44,191 bases of DNA from an uncultured Rubritalea sp. (GTDB lineage: Bacteria; Verrucomicrobiota; Verrucomicrobiia; Verrucomicrobiales; Akkermansiaceae), in assembly GCA_937132085.1 (NCBI GenBank), contig CAKZNV010000219.1:1-44191 (forward strand). Reading direction: 5' to 3'. A program made the translations under genes and the position numbers. The notes under the pieces are model-generated. The model was given only the letters and a program-made list of their open reading frames with translations. It searched no databases and was not told the DNA's origin. Numbering within the stretch: position 1 is the first letter of the stretch; each line of letters opens with the position of its first letter. Positions 30,981 through 39,405 of the stretch are shown here, piece after piece.

Positions 30981-32399
30981 CTATGGAGTAATAACTACCT
31001 GTCCGACAGTAAGACCTGAAGTAATTTCAAGTTGGCCACCTGACTGACGACCTACTTCTACTTTCACCATTTCTGGATCACCTTGAGCCATTTTGACTTT
31101 GACTGCATACGTTCCATCGGCATTTGTGGTCACAGCGTTGGCTGGCACCGTGATGACATCATCTTCCTCTGTTACGATGATTGAAACTTTCGCCTTTGTC
31201 CCAAGAATAAGCTTTTTAGGAGCTGATGCAGGGTCAGCAAAGTTAATATTCATCTGCCACTTAGAATCTACCCCAGGATACTCTGAAGCGACCTTAGCCT
31301 GAGCTGAGTATGATTTCCAGGCATCTCTATCCAGTCTTAGAATAGCCTTATCAGCATCACCGAGCAGAGTTCTTTCTGCTTCGCTGAGAGTGGCTGAAAA
31401 TGTGAAAGTTGTCTGTTCAGGAACGATCGTCATGACAGTCAAACGAGATGGCACATCACCCCCGATTTTTAGAACCTTACTAGCGTGAGATCTATCCCAC
31501 TTACCATCTCTGATGTCTCCGTAGTAGAAGATACCATCAGATGGTGATTTGAAATCGATGATTGCTCTGTCTGCTTTGAGATCCACGAGATACTTAGCTG
31601 CATCTGCATCGTTCTTTCTGAGTTTTTCGAGATCTTGCTTTTTAATTGAGAGAGCTCTTGGTGCTCTTTTCTTCACGTTATCTAGCTCAGCTTTCGCTTT
31701 TGTAGCGGCAACTTCCCAGTTCTGATCAACACGAGGAACTCCTACCTCTAATGTGAACTTAGTCTTCTTCTCTTGGCCTTTAAGATTTAGCTCAGTTGCT
31801 TTCATCTTATGCTTAGCTCTCTTGATGATGATCTCTTCTGTGTCTTCAGTGAGTCCGTCTGCTTTATACATCTTGTAGAGCTGATCTAGCTCTTCTTTAG
31901 AGTATGCTAGATAATTCACAGCTTGGAAGAGATCAAACTTCGCCTCTTCTATCTGAGCAGGTCTCTGCACAGTTTTGTAATAAGCATAGTCTTCCAGGAA
32001 GCGACTATACTTAGTCTCAGCAGCTTTAAGCTGAAGAGCTGTTGAGAATTCGAGTTGTGCTAGATCCTGTTCAGCATTTGCTAGTTCGAGCTTTTGCTTC
32101 ACTCTAGCTTTCTCTACGGCAATGATCTTTTCGTCAAGGTCTTCAGTATCGATCCAGACCAATGTATCCCCCTTTTTGACCACACTTCCAGATGGTAAAA
32201 CTTTCTCTATCTTCATTGCTCCCCATGCTTCTGGCTTGACTGTGATTGGGAAACTTTTGGTAGGAATCGCTGTAGCGCTAAGCTCTACTGATTGTATAAA
32301 CTTATCTGCTTTAAGAGTGATCTCCCCAGCTGTGAGCAGTGTCGGGCTTAGTAATGTGGCCGCTAGTGTTAGCGTAGCAGGTTTGGTCAATATTCTCAT
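30981..32399 (-). CDS. HlyD-like periplasmic adaptor (membrane fusion) protein
   Basis: This 472-residue exported protein has a signal peptide (about 1-24, TAGE). The barrel-sandwich half-motifs are split by a long helical hairpin (about 90-290), with alternating heptad-like KARVKQKLELANAEQDLAQLEF and AKAELDNVKKR runs. The second half of the lipoyl-type domain is DFKSPSDGIFYYGDIRDG, and the C-terminal barrel and MP domain holds GTKAKVSIIV and GLTVGQVVITP. Adaptors link an inner-membrane ABC or RND pump to the outer membrane, but no pump gene is adjacent. It may act with a distant transporter. Confidence 0.78.
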   Translation of the reverse strand: MRILTKPATLTLAATLLSPTLLTAGEITLKADKFIQSVELSATAIPTKSFPITVKPEAWGAMKIEKVLPSGSVVKKGDTLVWIDTEDLDEKIIAVEKARVKQKLELANAEQDLAQLEFSTALQLKAAETKYSRFLEDYAYYKTVQRPAQIEEAKFDLFQAVNYLAYSKEELDQLYKMYKADGLTEDTEEIIIKRAKHKMKATELNLKGQEKKTKFTLEVGVPRVDQNWEVAATKAKAELDNVKKRAPRALSIKKQDLEKLRKNDADAAKYLVDLKADRAIIDFKSPSDGIFYYGDIRDGKWDRSHASKVLKIGGDVPSRLTVMTIVPEQTTFTFSATLSEAERTLLGDADKAILRLDRDAWKSYSAQAKVASEYPGVDSKWQMNINFADPASAPKKLILGTKAKVSIIVTEEDDVITVPANAVTTNADGTYAVKVKMAQGDPEMVKVEVGRQSGGQLEITSGLTVGQVVITP

Positions 32400-32420
32400 A
32401 GTCGTTTTTGATATCTGTTA

Positions 32421-33140
32421 TTATTTTTTCCTCCGTGCTGCTGGAGAATTCTGTGAAATGTAAGCGCCTTTCTTGGCGATCCAGATCGTGTGTAGTCTAT
32501 TTTTTCTGCCTCTATGTGCCGCAGGGACTTCTAATACGGAGACCTCGAGCTCGGCCTTTCGTAATAGTTTGGTATATTTAGGATCTGAGTAGGCAGACCA
32601 TACAGCGAGGATTCCTCCATCCTTCAGAGCGTTCTTTGCTGCATGTATCCCTTCTAGCGAATACAAACTGTCATTTTGTTCACCATGAAATGCACTTGGT
32701 CCATTATCTACATCCAACATGATCGCTGAATATTCCTCAGTTGCCTCTGCGATCAACCTCTGAACAGGCTTCAGCTTCACCACGACTCTTGGATCATCGA
32801 GTAATTCTGGGTGCAAAACTTTCATATAAGTTTGGTTCCATTCTAGGATCGCTTCCGTCAGTTCAGCCACAACGAAGGATGCACCTTTCTGAGGAAGTGA
32901 TTCCACTGCTGCTGCGAGAGTGAATCCCATGCCTAGTCCACCGACTAGAACTTTAGGTTGCTTGGTAGGTCTAAATGGTTGGCAGGCGATTCTAGCTAGC
33001 TCTTCTTCAGATCCATGAGCAAGACTGGTCATCAATCGTTGTCCATTGGAGCTGATGAAGAAACTTCCGTCATGCTCAAAAAGTTCTAATGACTCACCTT
33101 CTGGAGTCAGAGTTTCTGCTAATTTGTTATATGGCTTCAT
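32421..33140 (-). CDS. Spermidine-synthase-like (polyamine aminopropyltransferase family) methyltransferase fold
   Basis: This 239-residue protein has a Rossmann-type fold. The nucleotide-binding motif KVLVGGLGMGFTLAAAVE (about 64-81) is followed by the acidic FVVAELTEAILEWNQ (89-103), DVDNGPSAF (143-151) and the substrate-side NDSLYSLEGI. The C-terminus is lysine-rich. It resembles SpeE-type enzymes and related spermidine synthase-like proteins; here the tetra-glycine and DxGDGG hallmark differs, so it may be a related methyltransferase-fold protein rather than a true spermidine synthase. It is 22 bases upstream of the adaptor gene and 26 downstream of pyrB. Confidence 0.7.
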   Translation of the reverse strand: MKPYNKLAETLTPEGESLELFEHDGSFFISSNGQRLMTSLAHGSEEELARIACQPFRPTKQPKVLVGGLGMGFTLAAAVESLPQKGASFVVAELTEAILEWNQTYMKVLHPELLDDPRVVVKLKPVQRLIAEATEEYSAIMLDVDNGPSAFHGEQNDSLYSLEGIHAAKNALKDGGILAVWSAYSDPKYTKLLRKAELEVSVLEVPAAHRGRKNRLHTIWIAKKGAYISQNSPAARRKK

Positions 33141-33166
33141 AAAAATAGTTTAGATAAATAGGCTGA

Positions 33167-34072
33167 CTATGCTTTTAGCAGCTCAGCAATCAATGCCATT
33201 CTCACTGGAACACCATTCTGAGCCTGCTCAAAGTATTTAGCTTGTGGCATAGCATCCACACTTTGTTTGATTTCGTTCACACGTGGCAGCGGGTGCATCA
33301 GGATTGCTGAGGACTTCATCTGCCCCACTATCTCTGGAGTGAAGATGAAGGAATCTCTGACTTCACGGAATTTCTCCATATCTTCAAATCTCTCTTGCTG
33401 CATTCTCGTGTCGTAAATGACATCCGAGTTTTGTAAAATCTCTGAGCTAAGGTCGTAACTAACATTATCCCCAGCTTGCGTATATTCTGTAGGCATTTGG
33501 ATCACTTCTGGCGCTACGAATGAGAGCTCTACTCCATCAAAATGGCGTAAAACTTTAGCCAGTGAATGCACTGTTCTACCGTATTTCAGATCACCTACGA
33601 AAGCTACCTTGAGTGGCTCATCACCGATGCGATGATGCTTAGCGATGGTGTATAGATCCAGCAGACTCTGAGTAGGATGCTCACCTGCTCCGTCTCCACC
33701 ATTCATGACTGGCACTGGCGAATACTGCGCTGCTATGTTTGCCTGTCCTTTGGTTTTCGTTCTTATCGCGATGATGTCCGTGTAGCCACCGACCATGCGG
33801 ATCGTGTCTTCGATGACTTCCCCCTTCGTGATCGATGAGAAGTTCACGTCGGTCTCTGAGACGACATTGCCGCCGAGACGCATCATCGCTGTCTCGAATG
33901 ACAGCCTAGTCCTCGTAGATGGCTCATAAAAGAGGGCTCCAAGAATTCTACCGTCGCAGATTTTAGAACCACCCTTTTTAAGGATTTCTTCCATCTCTGC
34001 GCTCCGAGATAGGATGTGATTTAGATCTGAACGAGAGAACTGATCGGCTGACAAGACATGCTGCATTTCCAT
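33167..34072 (-). CDS. pyrB: Aspartate carbamoyltransferase catalytic chain
   Basis: PyrB condenses carbamoyl phosphate with aspartate to carbamoyl aspartate in pyrimidine synthesis. The 301-residue protein shows the carbamoyl-phosphate motif YEPSTRTRLSFE (49-60), the loop SSITKGEVIEDT (79-90), HPTQSLLDLYT (132-142) for carbamoyl phosphate and aspartate binding, and MHPLPRVNEI near the C-terminus. No regulatory subunit (pyrI) is beside it, and it is not in a pyrimidine operon, but lies within a mixed series of membrane and exported proteins. Length fits the unregulated catalytic form. Confidence 0.95.
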   Translation of the reverse strand: MEMQHVLSADQFSRSDLNHILSRSAEMEEILKKGGSKICDGRILGALFYEPSTRTRLSFETAMMRLGGNVVSETDVNFSSITKGEVIEDTIRMVGGYTDIIAIRTKTKGQANIAAQYSPVPVMNGGDGAGEHPTQSLLDLYTIAKHHRIGDEPLKVAFVGDLKYGRTVHSLAKVLRHFDGVELSFVAPEVIQMPTEYTQAGDNVSYDLSSEILQNSDVIYDTRMQQERFEDMEKFREVRDSFIFTPEIVGQMKSSAILMHPLPRVNEIKQSVDAMPQAKYFEQAQNGVPVRMALIAELLKA

Positions 34073-34140
34073 GCAGTAGGTGTATAAATCTGGATGCGCT
34101 ATGTCAGCAAAAATCGTTGATTCCTGAGTAAATCCCTAAA

Positions 34141-35034
34141 CTACTGAGAAATCCCGTTAGGTAGTTCTGAGAGATTATGGATTTGACGCTTCTTTTCCTT
34201 CTCCTTCTTAGGATCATAGATAGTAGAGTCGATAACTCCTACTGTGCCTGTATCAGTAGTGAAAAGCTTAGGCGTAGTGCCTCCAGGCCCTAGTTTATGG
34301 TAGATACGCTTAATCGGCTTACCCGCTGGATTTACCACCGTATGGCAATGAATATCTGGTGACGTGAGGAAGAGAACGTGAAGATTACTCGCTCTGTCAG
34401 TAGTCGCTTTAAACTGTCTGAAAGATAGATTTCTGCCCATTGAATAGGTTGCTAGCATTCTGCCACGCTTTACGTCTTCGACCTGCACATAGAGATCGCT
34501 CTGGCCATTACCTGAGACATTCATGATACGATACTCTCTAGTGTCACCTGCTGTTCCAGGAACACCTGCTTTTTGCCTCCAAGACACAAAGCCATTGATC
34601 ACCGTAAAATGCACCTTGTTAGAACGAATCCCCTGCTTCACATCCTGCCCAGGCATTCTCACGATTGCATAAGCTGAGTAGTTACCTGGCTGTGATAGGT
34701 CAAAGGTGTTGCTGACAGTAAATGAAGTCGTGACAGTTCTACCTGTCGGCACAGTAGTCGGCTTATAAGCCACTTTATTCAGAGCATGCAGTGGTCGTCC
34801 GTTTGTGTTCTCGACGATAAATTCGATCCATGGATTCTCCTGTGTGTTTCTAAAATTAATCGGCTGCCCAGCACGGTTAGTGATCGTGATATTGATACGT
34901 GTAGGCTCGTGAGCAATGAACTGCCTTTTCTGAGACTCAGCAAACACTGTGATCTGTCCACTAGCCATACTAGCTAGTGACATCAGTGCTAGGATTGCCA
35001 AATAGATTGAGTTTTGTTTTTTATTAGATTTCAT
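34141..35034 (-). CDS. Exported hypothetical protein with Ig-like region
   Basis: This 297-residue protein has a signal peptide (about 1-26). Residues about 27-145 have a beta-sandwich look: ITVFAESQKRQFIAHEPTRI, ITITNRAGQPINF and FDLSQPGNYSAYAIVRMP. The second half is a repeated propeller-like or beta part (RIMNVSGNGQSDLYVQVED, LHVLFLTSPDIHC, LFTTDTGTVGVIDSTIYD). It ends with a charged DPKKEKEKKRQIHNL stretch. I do not recognise a family. It follows the kinase-like/FGE gene by 28 bases and precedes pyrB by 68. Confidence 0.65.
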   Translation of the reverse strand: MKSNKKQNSIYLAILALMSLASMASGQITVFAESQKRQFIAHEPTRINITITNRAGQPINFRNTQENPWIEFIVENTNGRPLHALNKVAYKPTTVPTGRTVTTSFTVSNTFDLSQPGNYSAYAIVRMPGQDVKQGIRSNKVHFTVINGFVSWRQKAGVPGTAGDTREYRIMNVSGNGQSDLYVQVEDVKRGRMLATYSMGRNLSFRQFKATTDRASNLHVLFLTSPDIHCHTVVNPAGKPIKRIYHKLGPGGTTPKLFTTDTGTVGVIDSTIYDPKKEKEKKRQIHNLSELPNGISQ

Positions 35035-35062
35035 AATTTTAGGAGTAGGTTGAGTCTATAGA

Positions 35063-36607
35063 TTATTCTGGTTGAGCGACTGTTCGGAAACCGAGATTGA
35101 TACGTCTGATATCTCTAGCATCTGGCATTCCAGGCTCTGTGTCTAGCCATTCACGATTACTTGCGCCTACTGTTTTATTGACGTAGGAGCCTCCACAGAT
35201 CACAGGCTTTCGTTGCGTTGTAGTAGGATCGTGAAGCGGTCTTGTCATTTTCAGTGTCCATTCAGAAACATTTCCAGCTAGTCCATAAATACCACTAGAG
35301 GTAAGGTCTTGGCTTTTCTGATCCACTGGCCCCCACTCTGATACAGGTAGGTCTCTGGCCTTCATTTTAGAAGCTTGGATAGCTGCATACCATTCCTCCT
35401 GAGTTGGTAGTCGACGGTTATTGAAGTCAGCATACGTGTAAGCATCCCACCAGTCCACACCTACCACTGGGCAGTTTAGGCTCATCTTGAGACCATTCCA
35501 TGTGCGGCCATTTTTAGCCGCTTCATACATCGCTTCCCAGTCTGCTGGTTCATGCGATATCTTATAGGCTGGCTGTGCCTCATGCTCATAAGCATCGGCA
35601 TTACTTGTGAGTCCGTTAAACTCCGTTAAAAAGACTGCGTATTCCGCTATCGTAACTTCGTGTGCATCTATCTGAAAAGCGCTAAGGCGCATCTTCTCGT
35701 CATTATAGTTGAGGTATTGCCCTGCAGGGATAGCCACTTCACCTGTCAACTCTCGCTGCTTCTGAGGCTTCTCTCCTTTCATGATTAAAAATGCGATAAT
35801 TCCCGCGATCAGTAGTCCTAGCGCAACTCCGACGCCCATGATGGCCTGTTTACTAAAAGCACTCTTCTTTAGAGCCATTGTATGGCTTTGTAGCAGCGGC
35901 TCTATTGGCTCTCCTAGTTGACGCTCTACTCCATCGGAAAGATCTCGTATTTGCTCCCAAGTGAGTGGGATTTCACGCTCTAGATCGACCATATAAGCTA
36001 ATAGCGACTGAGTCCTCGTAGCTCCAGGCTGATTTTTATCGATCAACTGCATGAAGGCTGTTCCTATCATATGCTTATCACCAGTCGCAACAGAATGATC
36101 TCTCTCTCCACCAACAGCCATGTTGATCAGACGACACATCCCTGTCTTAGACACATAAATCTGGTCTTCTGCAATCGGTAGCGATGCTACCCGATGACTC
36201 TCTAAAAATAAGTTAGCTTCCGCTATCTGCTTCAAAATATGTGCCACACGCTCAGGCGTAAATTTCGTTCCAGCCGCAATAAGTTCCGAGAGTGTTTCTC
36301 CAGAAAGTTTCTCTCTAGCATAAAAGCAGATATTTTGCTCACGCACGGCCTCAAACACAGAGCCAATGAGTGGGTGATCCACCTTCGCCTTAGTCCGCAC
36401 ATCGCTAAGGAATGTGCTCACCATGGCTTCATCTAATTGGACTGCTCTATTAAGACTATCGATGACGACTTCACGATTCACGGATACCTGATTAGCATTC
36501 CAGGATCTAGTGTTCTCGTCTTCAAAGGTAAGTTCCTGCAGATAGTAATCTCCTATCTGCATTCCTGGCGCTAGGCGCTGAACTGTTTCTAATTCTATAT
36601 CTGACAT
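35063..36607 (-). CDS. Degenerate kinase-like domain fused to formylglycine-generating-enzyme (SUMF1) domain
   Basis: This 514-residue protein has three parts. Residues about 18-240 look like a serine/threonine kinase fold (REVVIDSLNRAVQLDE for the beta-3/alpha-C region, later LPIAEDQIYVSKTGMCRLINM in the place of the catalytic loop and DFG). They lack the conserved Lys, HRD and DFG motifs, so this is probably a pseudokinase. A transmembrane helix (256-276) follows. Residues about 290-512 form the FGE-sulfatase domain: IDAHEVTIAEYAVFL, CPVVGVDWWDAYTYADF, RRLPTQEEWYAAI, YGLAGNVSEW, CGGSY and LGFRTV. The FGE domain lacks the two-cysteine active-site pair of true formylglycine enzymes, so it may be structural or binding. 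Confidence 0.82.
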   Translation of the reverse strand: MSDIELETVQRLAPGMQIGDYYLQELTFEDENTRSWNANQVSVNREVVIDSLNRAVQLDEAMVSTFLSDVRTKAKVDHPLIGSVFEAVREQNICFYAREKLSGETLSELIAAGTKFTPERVAHILKQIAEANLFLESHRVASLPIAEDQIYVSKTGMCRLINMAVGGERDHSVATGDKHMIGTAFMQLIDKNQPGATRTQSLLAYMVDLEREIPLTWEQIRDLSDGVERQLGEPIEPLLQSHTMALKKSAFSKQAIMGVGVALGLLIAGIIAFLIMKGEKPQKQRELTGEVAIPAGQYLNYNDEKMRLSAFQIDAHEVTIAEYAVFLTEFNGLTSNADAYEHEAQPAYKISHEPADWEAMYEAAKNGRTWNGLKMSLNCPVVGVDWWDAYTYADFNNRRLPTQEEWYAAIQASKMKARDLPVSEWGPVDQKSQDLTSSGIYGLAGNVSEWTLKMTRPLHDPTTTQRKPVICGGSYVNKTVGASNREWLDTEPGMPDARDIRRINLGFRTVAQPE

Positions 36608-36714
36608 TCAAAAAATTTTTCGTTAAGAGAGGTAGATTTACACAAATTGAAAAAATAACAACCAATAGATCGCTATTCGGTTAATCTTTAAGTATATTCT
36701 ATCGCTCTGTAATT

Positions 36715-37947
36715 CTATTCTGGCAACGTAGGTAGTAGCAACCCTTCGCCTAGATCGTCCATTGGCAATAGATCGTAAGGTGAAGTTTGTGGCTGGATTT
36801 GATGTTTATACTGCTCCTGCGCATGAATCCCATGAAGCCTGCCAGGCGTTGCATGTTGATCCATAAGCTCTCCCTTGTAGTAAAGTTCTACCACTTGTCC
36901 AAAATACGTTCTATTACCGAACAAGTGCACGTCAGCTACATCCATTTTAGGTAATTGATAAATAGCTTCAATACTCTCAGTCTGTTCCTTCCAGTCAGGA
37001 GTTCCCGTCGTCCAGCGTTTCGATATATTACGTTCACGCTGTTGTGGCACTGGCTTGATCGCCTTGTTGTCTACGATATCGTAGAAAAAAATACGCACTT
37101 CGATCTGCGATGGGTCAACTTCACGGTCAACCATTCTTCTGATCGGCACAGTCACATCTGCTCGGAGTTTATCCGGTGAAATTCGCTGCATGATATTGCC
37201 AAGCTGGAACGCAACGAAATTTGGAGGATCTTGAATTCCATTCGCTATCTTATCTGCCGCTACTTCGTAGTATCGGCCGACCTTTGGCCCCATCTCAAAC
37301 AATAACTCGTAGGCATCGCCCGCCTTTTCCCAGTTACGCATTACTTCATAAAGTTGCGCCCTGCGGTAAGTGATTGCCGGCTCCTCAGGATCGATCGCTT
37401 CAGCTGAATCGAGCTTTAAAATCGCTCGCATAATATCTCCCGAACGCTGTAAAGAAGCGGACTCCTCTACTAGTTTCTCTACCTGTGTATTCTTAATAGC
37501 TGGGAAACGACCTCTAACAAATCCTGCTTCTGGACGGATTTCTAAACCAAAACTACGCTCCATTGTCTGAGGTTTCACTCCTTGCCTCAATGTATCAGCT
37601 GTCACAACACCTCCATACTCTCTCAGCAATTCCTCTGCACTCCTCTCTTTCACCTCTTCGAGGCTCTTCCTATTTGGATTATCCACCACCATCGGAATGT
37701 AATATTTCTCTATCTCACCTTGGATTTGATGCTCGACAATACGAGTGTCACCCACCCGTGTTGCCACCGCTACACCCATCATCACTAATTGAACAAATGC
37801 AACTAGTCCGCACAGGCAGCAAGCAATCCTGAAAGTGCTTCTACGCGTCTGCGGCTTAGGTTGATTAAAGTCCACGCTGAGTTGCAGATCGTCTTCGACC
37901 TTCGCTGTGCTTAATGATTGTATCTCTTTCTCCATCTTTGTAGCCAC
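36715..37947 (-). CDS. Membrane-anchored protein with TPR-like region
   Basis: This 410-residue protein has a cytoplasmic N-terminus (1-39), one transmembrane helix (about 40-63) and a large outside part. Residues about 150-220 read as TPR-like helix pairs (VEKLVEESASLQRSGDIMRAILKLDSAEAIDPEEPAITYRRAQLYEVMRNWEKAGDAYELLFEMG). The second half is a beta-rich unit (PNFVAFQLGNIMQRIS, QIEVRIFFYDIVDNKAIKPVPQ, MDVADVHLFGNRTYFGQVVELYYKGEL). No family name is known. It is the first gene of the minus-strand series that continues through the FGE-like gene, 107 bases away. Confidence 0.65.
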   Translation of the reverse strand: MATKMEKEIQSLSTAKVEDDLQLSVDFNQPKPQTRRSTFRIACCLCGLVAFVQLVMMGVAVATRVGDTRIVEHQIQGEIEKYYIPMVVDNPNRKSLEEVKERSAEELLREYGGVVTADTLRQGVKPQTMERSFGLEIRPEAGFVRGRFPAIKNTQVEKLVEESASLQRSGDIMRAILKLDSAEAIDPEEPAITYRRAQLYEVMRNWEKAGDAYELLFEMGPKVGRYYEVAADKIANGIQDPPNFVAFQLGNIMQRISPDKLRADVTVPIRRMVDREVDPSQIEVRIFFYDIVDNKAIKPVPQQRERNISKRWTTGTPDWKEQTESIEAIYQLPKMDVADVHLFGNRTYFGQVVELYYKGELMDQHATPGRLHGIHAQEQYKHQIQPQTSPYDLLPMDDLGEGLLLPTLPE

Positions 37948-38029
37948 TTACTATCCACTTTTCATATATCTGAAAAGAGGTAAATCAGACTTATGTAAAG
38001 TCGATGAGCTTTGGGAGATGAGCTGGGCC

Positions 38030-38530
38030 CTATTTAGTCAGGAAATCAAAGACTTGTTTCACACTAGGTATAGCCAATTTACCACTAGCATCTTCAACTA
38101 CAAACACCACACGAGATGTTTTACCGTGAGCTACTACATTTACCAAATAACGACCGGGCTCTAGCAGCTTTTTATCCATGGTCTGATCTAGCTTCACCTG
38201 CTTAGCTTTTTTCACAAAGTAAATAGCTGGCTGAGCCCCGGGCTCCATCACCGCTCCATCTGCCTTCACCTTAAATGCATTTACAATGAGCATGTCGGCC
38301 ACTTCTTCTAGCTCCAGAAGCGCATTCGGCTTCACCGGCTTATCCACCACAGCGAACAGCATATTACCTTCTAACATCACCGCCTTCTGACCACCAATCG
38401 TCACATCAAACGGATAAAGTATTGGCCGTTCTTGCTTCTTTTCCTTCTCCGCCACTGGTGCAGCTTCTTCAGCGCTCACATTGATCACTCCTAAAGTAAT
38501 CAGCATTAAAATCATCCATTTAGTTTTCAT
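38030..38530 (-). CDS. Exported hypothetical protein
   Basis: This 166-residue protein has a signal peptide (about 1-20, NVSAEE). The mature chain has a KEKKQERP linker, then a beta-rich globular part (YPFDVTIGGQKAVMLEGNMLFAV, LELEEVADMLIVNAFKVKADG, GRYLVNVVAHGKTSRVVFVV) and a C-terminal helix (SVKQVFDFLTK). No known family. It lies upstream of the TPR-like gene and is separated from rpsT by a terminator. Confidence 0.65.
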   Translation of the reverse strand: MKTKWMILMLITLGVINVSAEEAAPVAEKEKKQERPILYPFDVTIGGQKAVMLEGNMLFAVVDKPVKPNALLELEEVADMLIVNAFKVKADGAVMEPGAQPAIYFVKKAKQVKLDQTMDKKLLEPGRYLVNVVAHGKTSRVVFVVEDASGKLAIPSVKQVFDFLTK

Positions 38531-38566
38531 GCGGTCAGTCTAGCATTCTACGACTCCCAGCAACAC

Positions 38567-38596
38567 AAAAAACGAGAAGCTATTACGCTTCTCGTT
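38567..38596 (-). terminator. Rho-independent terminator of rpsT
   Basis: On the minus strand AACGAGAAGC pairs perfectly with GCTTCTCGTT across a 6-base loop and is followed by a run of T residues (six A at 38567-38572 on the plus strand). Confidence 0.9.
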
Positions 38597-38689
38597 CTTG
38601 ATCTAAAGTAAATGTGTTATCGGAGCTCGGCTCCAATATTCTTAGTGTGTCGTCTTAGTGATTACTAAACGAAGACTAAGAAAGCAGAA

Positions 38690-38956
38690 TTAAGCAGTAA
38701 CGCTCTTTACTGCCTTAGCTGCTTTGCTCTTGAGGTTAGCAGCCTTGTTCTTGTGGAAAATGTTGTTCTTAGCAGCTTTGTCTACTACTGCAGCGTATCC
38801 GCTGAGTGACTTCTGAGCTGTTTCTTTGTCGCCTGCTTCTACTGCAGCGAGAGTCTTCTTACGGAGAGTCTTTACGCGAGTCTTAAGGTCTGTGTTGCGT
38901 GCGTTACGTGTTTCGTTCTGACGGACGCGTTTGAGTGCTGATCTTGAGTTAGCCAT
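38690..38956 (-). CDS. rpsT: 30S ribosomal protein S20
   Basis: This 88-residue, strongly basic, all-helical protein matches S20 over its full length: MANSRSALKRVRQNETRNARN at the start, then KTLRKKTLAAVEAGDKE, the VVDKAAKNNIFHKNKAANLKSK segment and a KAVKSVTA end. S20 binds 16S rRNA early in small-subunit assembly. Monocistronic, closed by its own terminator. The leader is AT-rich with no strong Shine-Dalgarno sequence. Confidence 0.97.
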   Translation of the reverse strand: MANSRSALKRVRQNETRNARNTDLKTRVKTLRKKTLAAVEAGDKETAQKSLSGYAAVVDKAAKNNIFHKNKAANLKSKAAKAVKSVTA

Positions 38957-39141
38957 GATGTTTGTTGATGAAAATGTTGTTTATTTACTTTAGTTTGCTT
39001 GGTTAAAGCGTGATTCTCAGCGACCTCAATAATAATCGGGGTGCTGGGAAGTGGGAAACTAGCCAAACCGCCAGCTTTGTCAAGCTTTTGACTTAGATAA
39101 TCTTTGTCCCACATCGTCCTAACTTACCATTGTCTTAAAAA

Positions 39142-39215
39142 TACGCCCGTAGGGAGTCGAACCCCAAACCTCCTGATCCGTAGTCAAGCGCTCTATCCAA
39201 TTGAGCTACGGGCGC
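39142..39215 (-). tRNA. tRNA-Arg(ACG), copy 1
   Basis: The 74-nt cloverleaf has acceptor GCGCCCG/CGGGCGT (one G-U pair), D-arm GCTC...GAGC, anticodon stem CTTGA/TCAGG around loop CTACGGA (anticodon ACG, read as ICG), and T-arm TGGGG/CCCTA with loop TTCGACT. The discriminator is A. No CCA is encoded. The sequence is identical to the second copy 114 bases away. Confidence 0.93.
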
Positions 39216-39255
39216 CTTTAAGCTGCTGTTAAGCTATTCGCAAGAGAGTGAAAAA

Positions 39256-39329
39256 TACGCCCGTAGGGAGTCGAACCCCAAACCTCCTGATCCGTAGTCA
39301 AGCGCTCTATCCAATTGAGCTACGGGCGC
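39256..39329 (-). tRNA. tRNA-Arg(ACG), copy 2
   Basis: This gene is identical over 74 bases to the tRNA at 39142-39215, with the flanking AAAAATA and CCTT also shared. The tandem pair suggests a recent local duplication that raises dosage of the CGN-reading arginine tRNA. Confidence 0.93.
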
Positions 39330-39405
39330 CTTAGCACTTTTCTTGCGAGCGGCAAAAAGCCATACTCACTAACAATTGTCAAGCACTCAGCAGAGAAAAA
39401 TCGAT

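Noticed and set aside
38872-39114. 80-residue minus-strand frame upstream of and overlapping rpsT
   Set aside because: It overlaps the S20 start in a different frame and shows no domain or signal. It is a shadow of the leader and rpsT.
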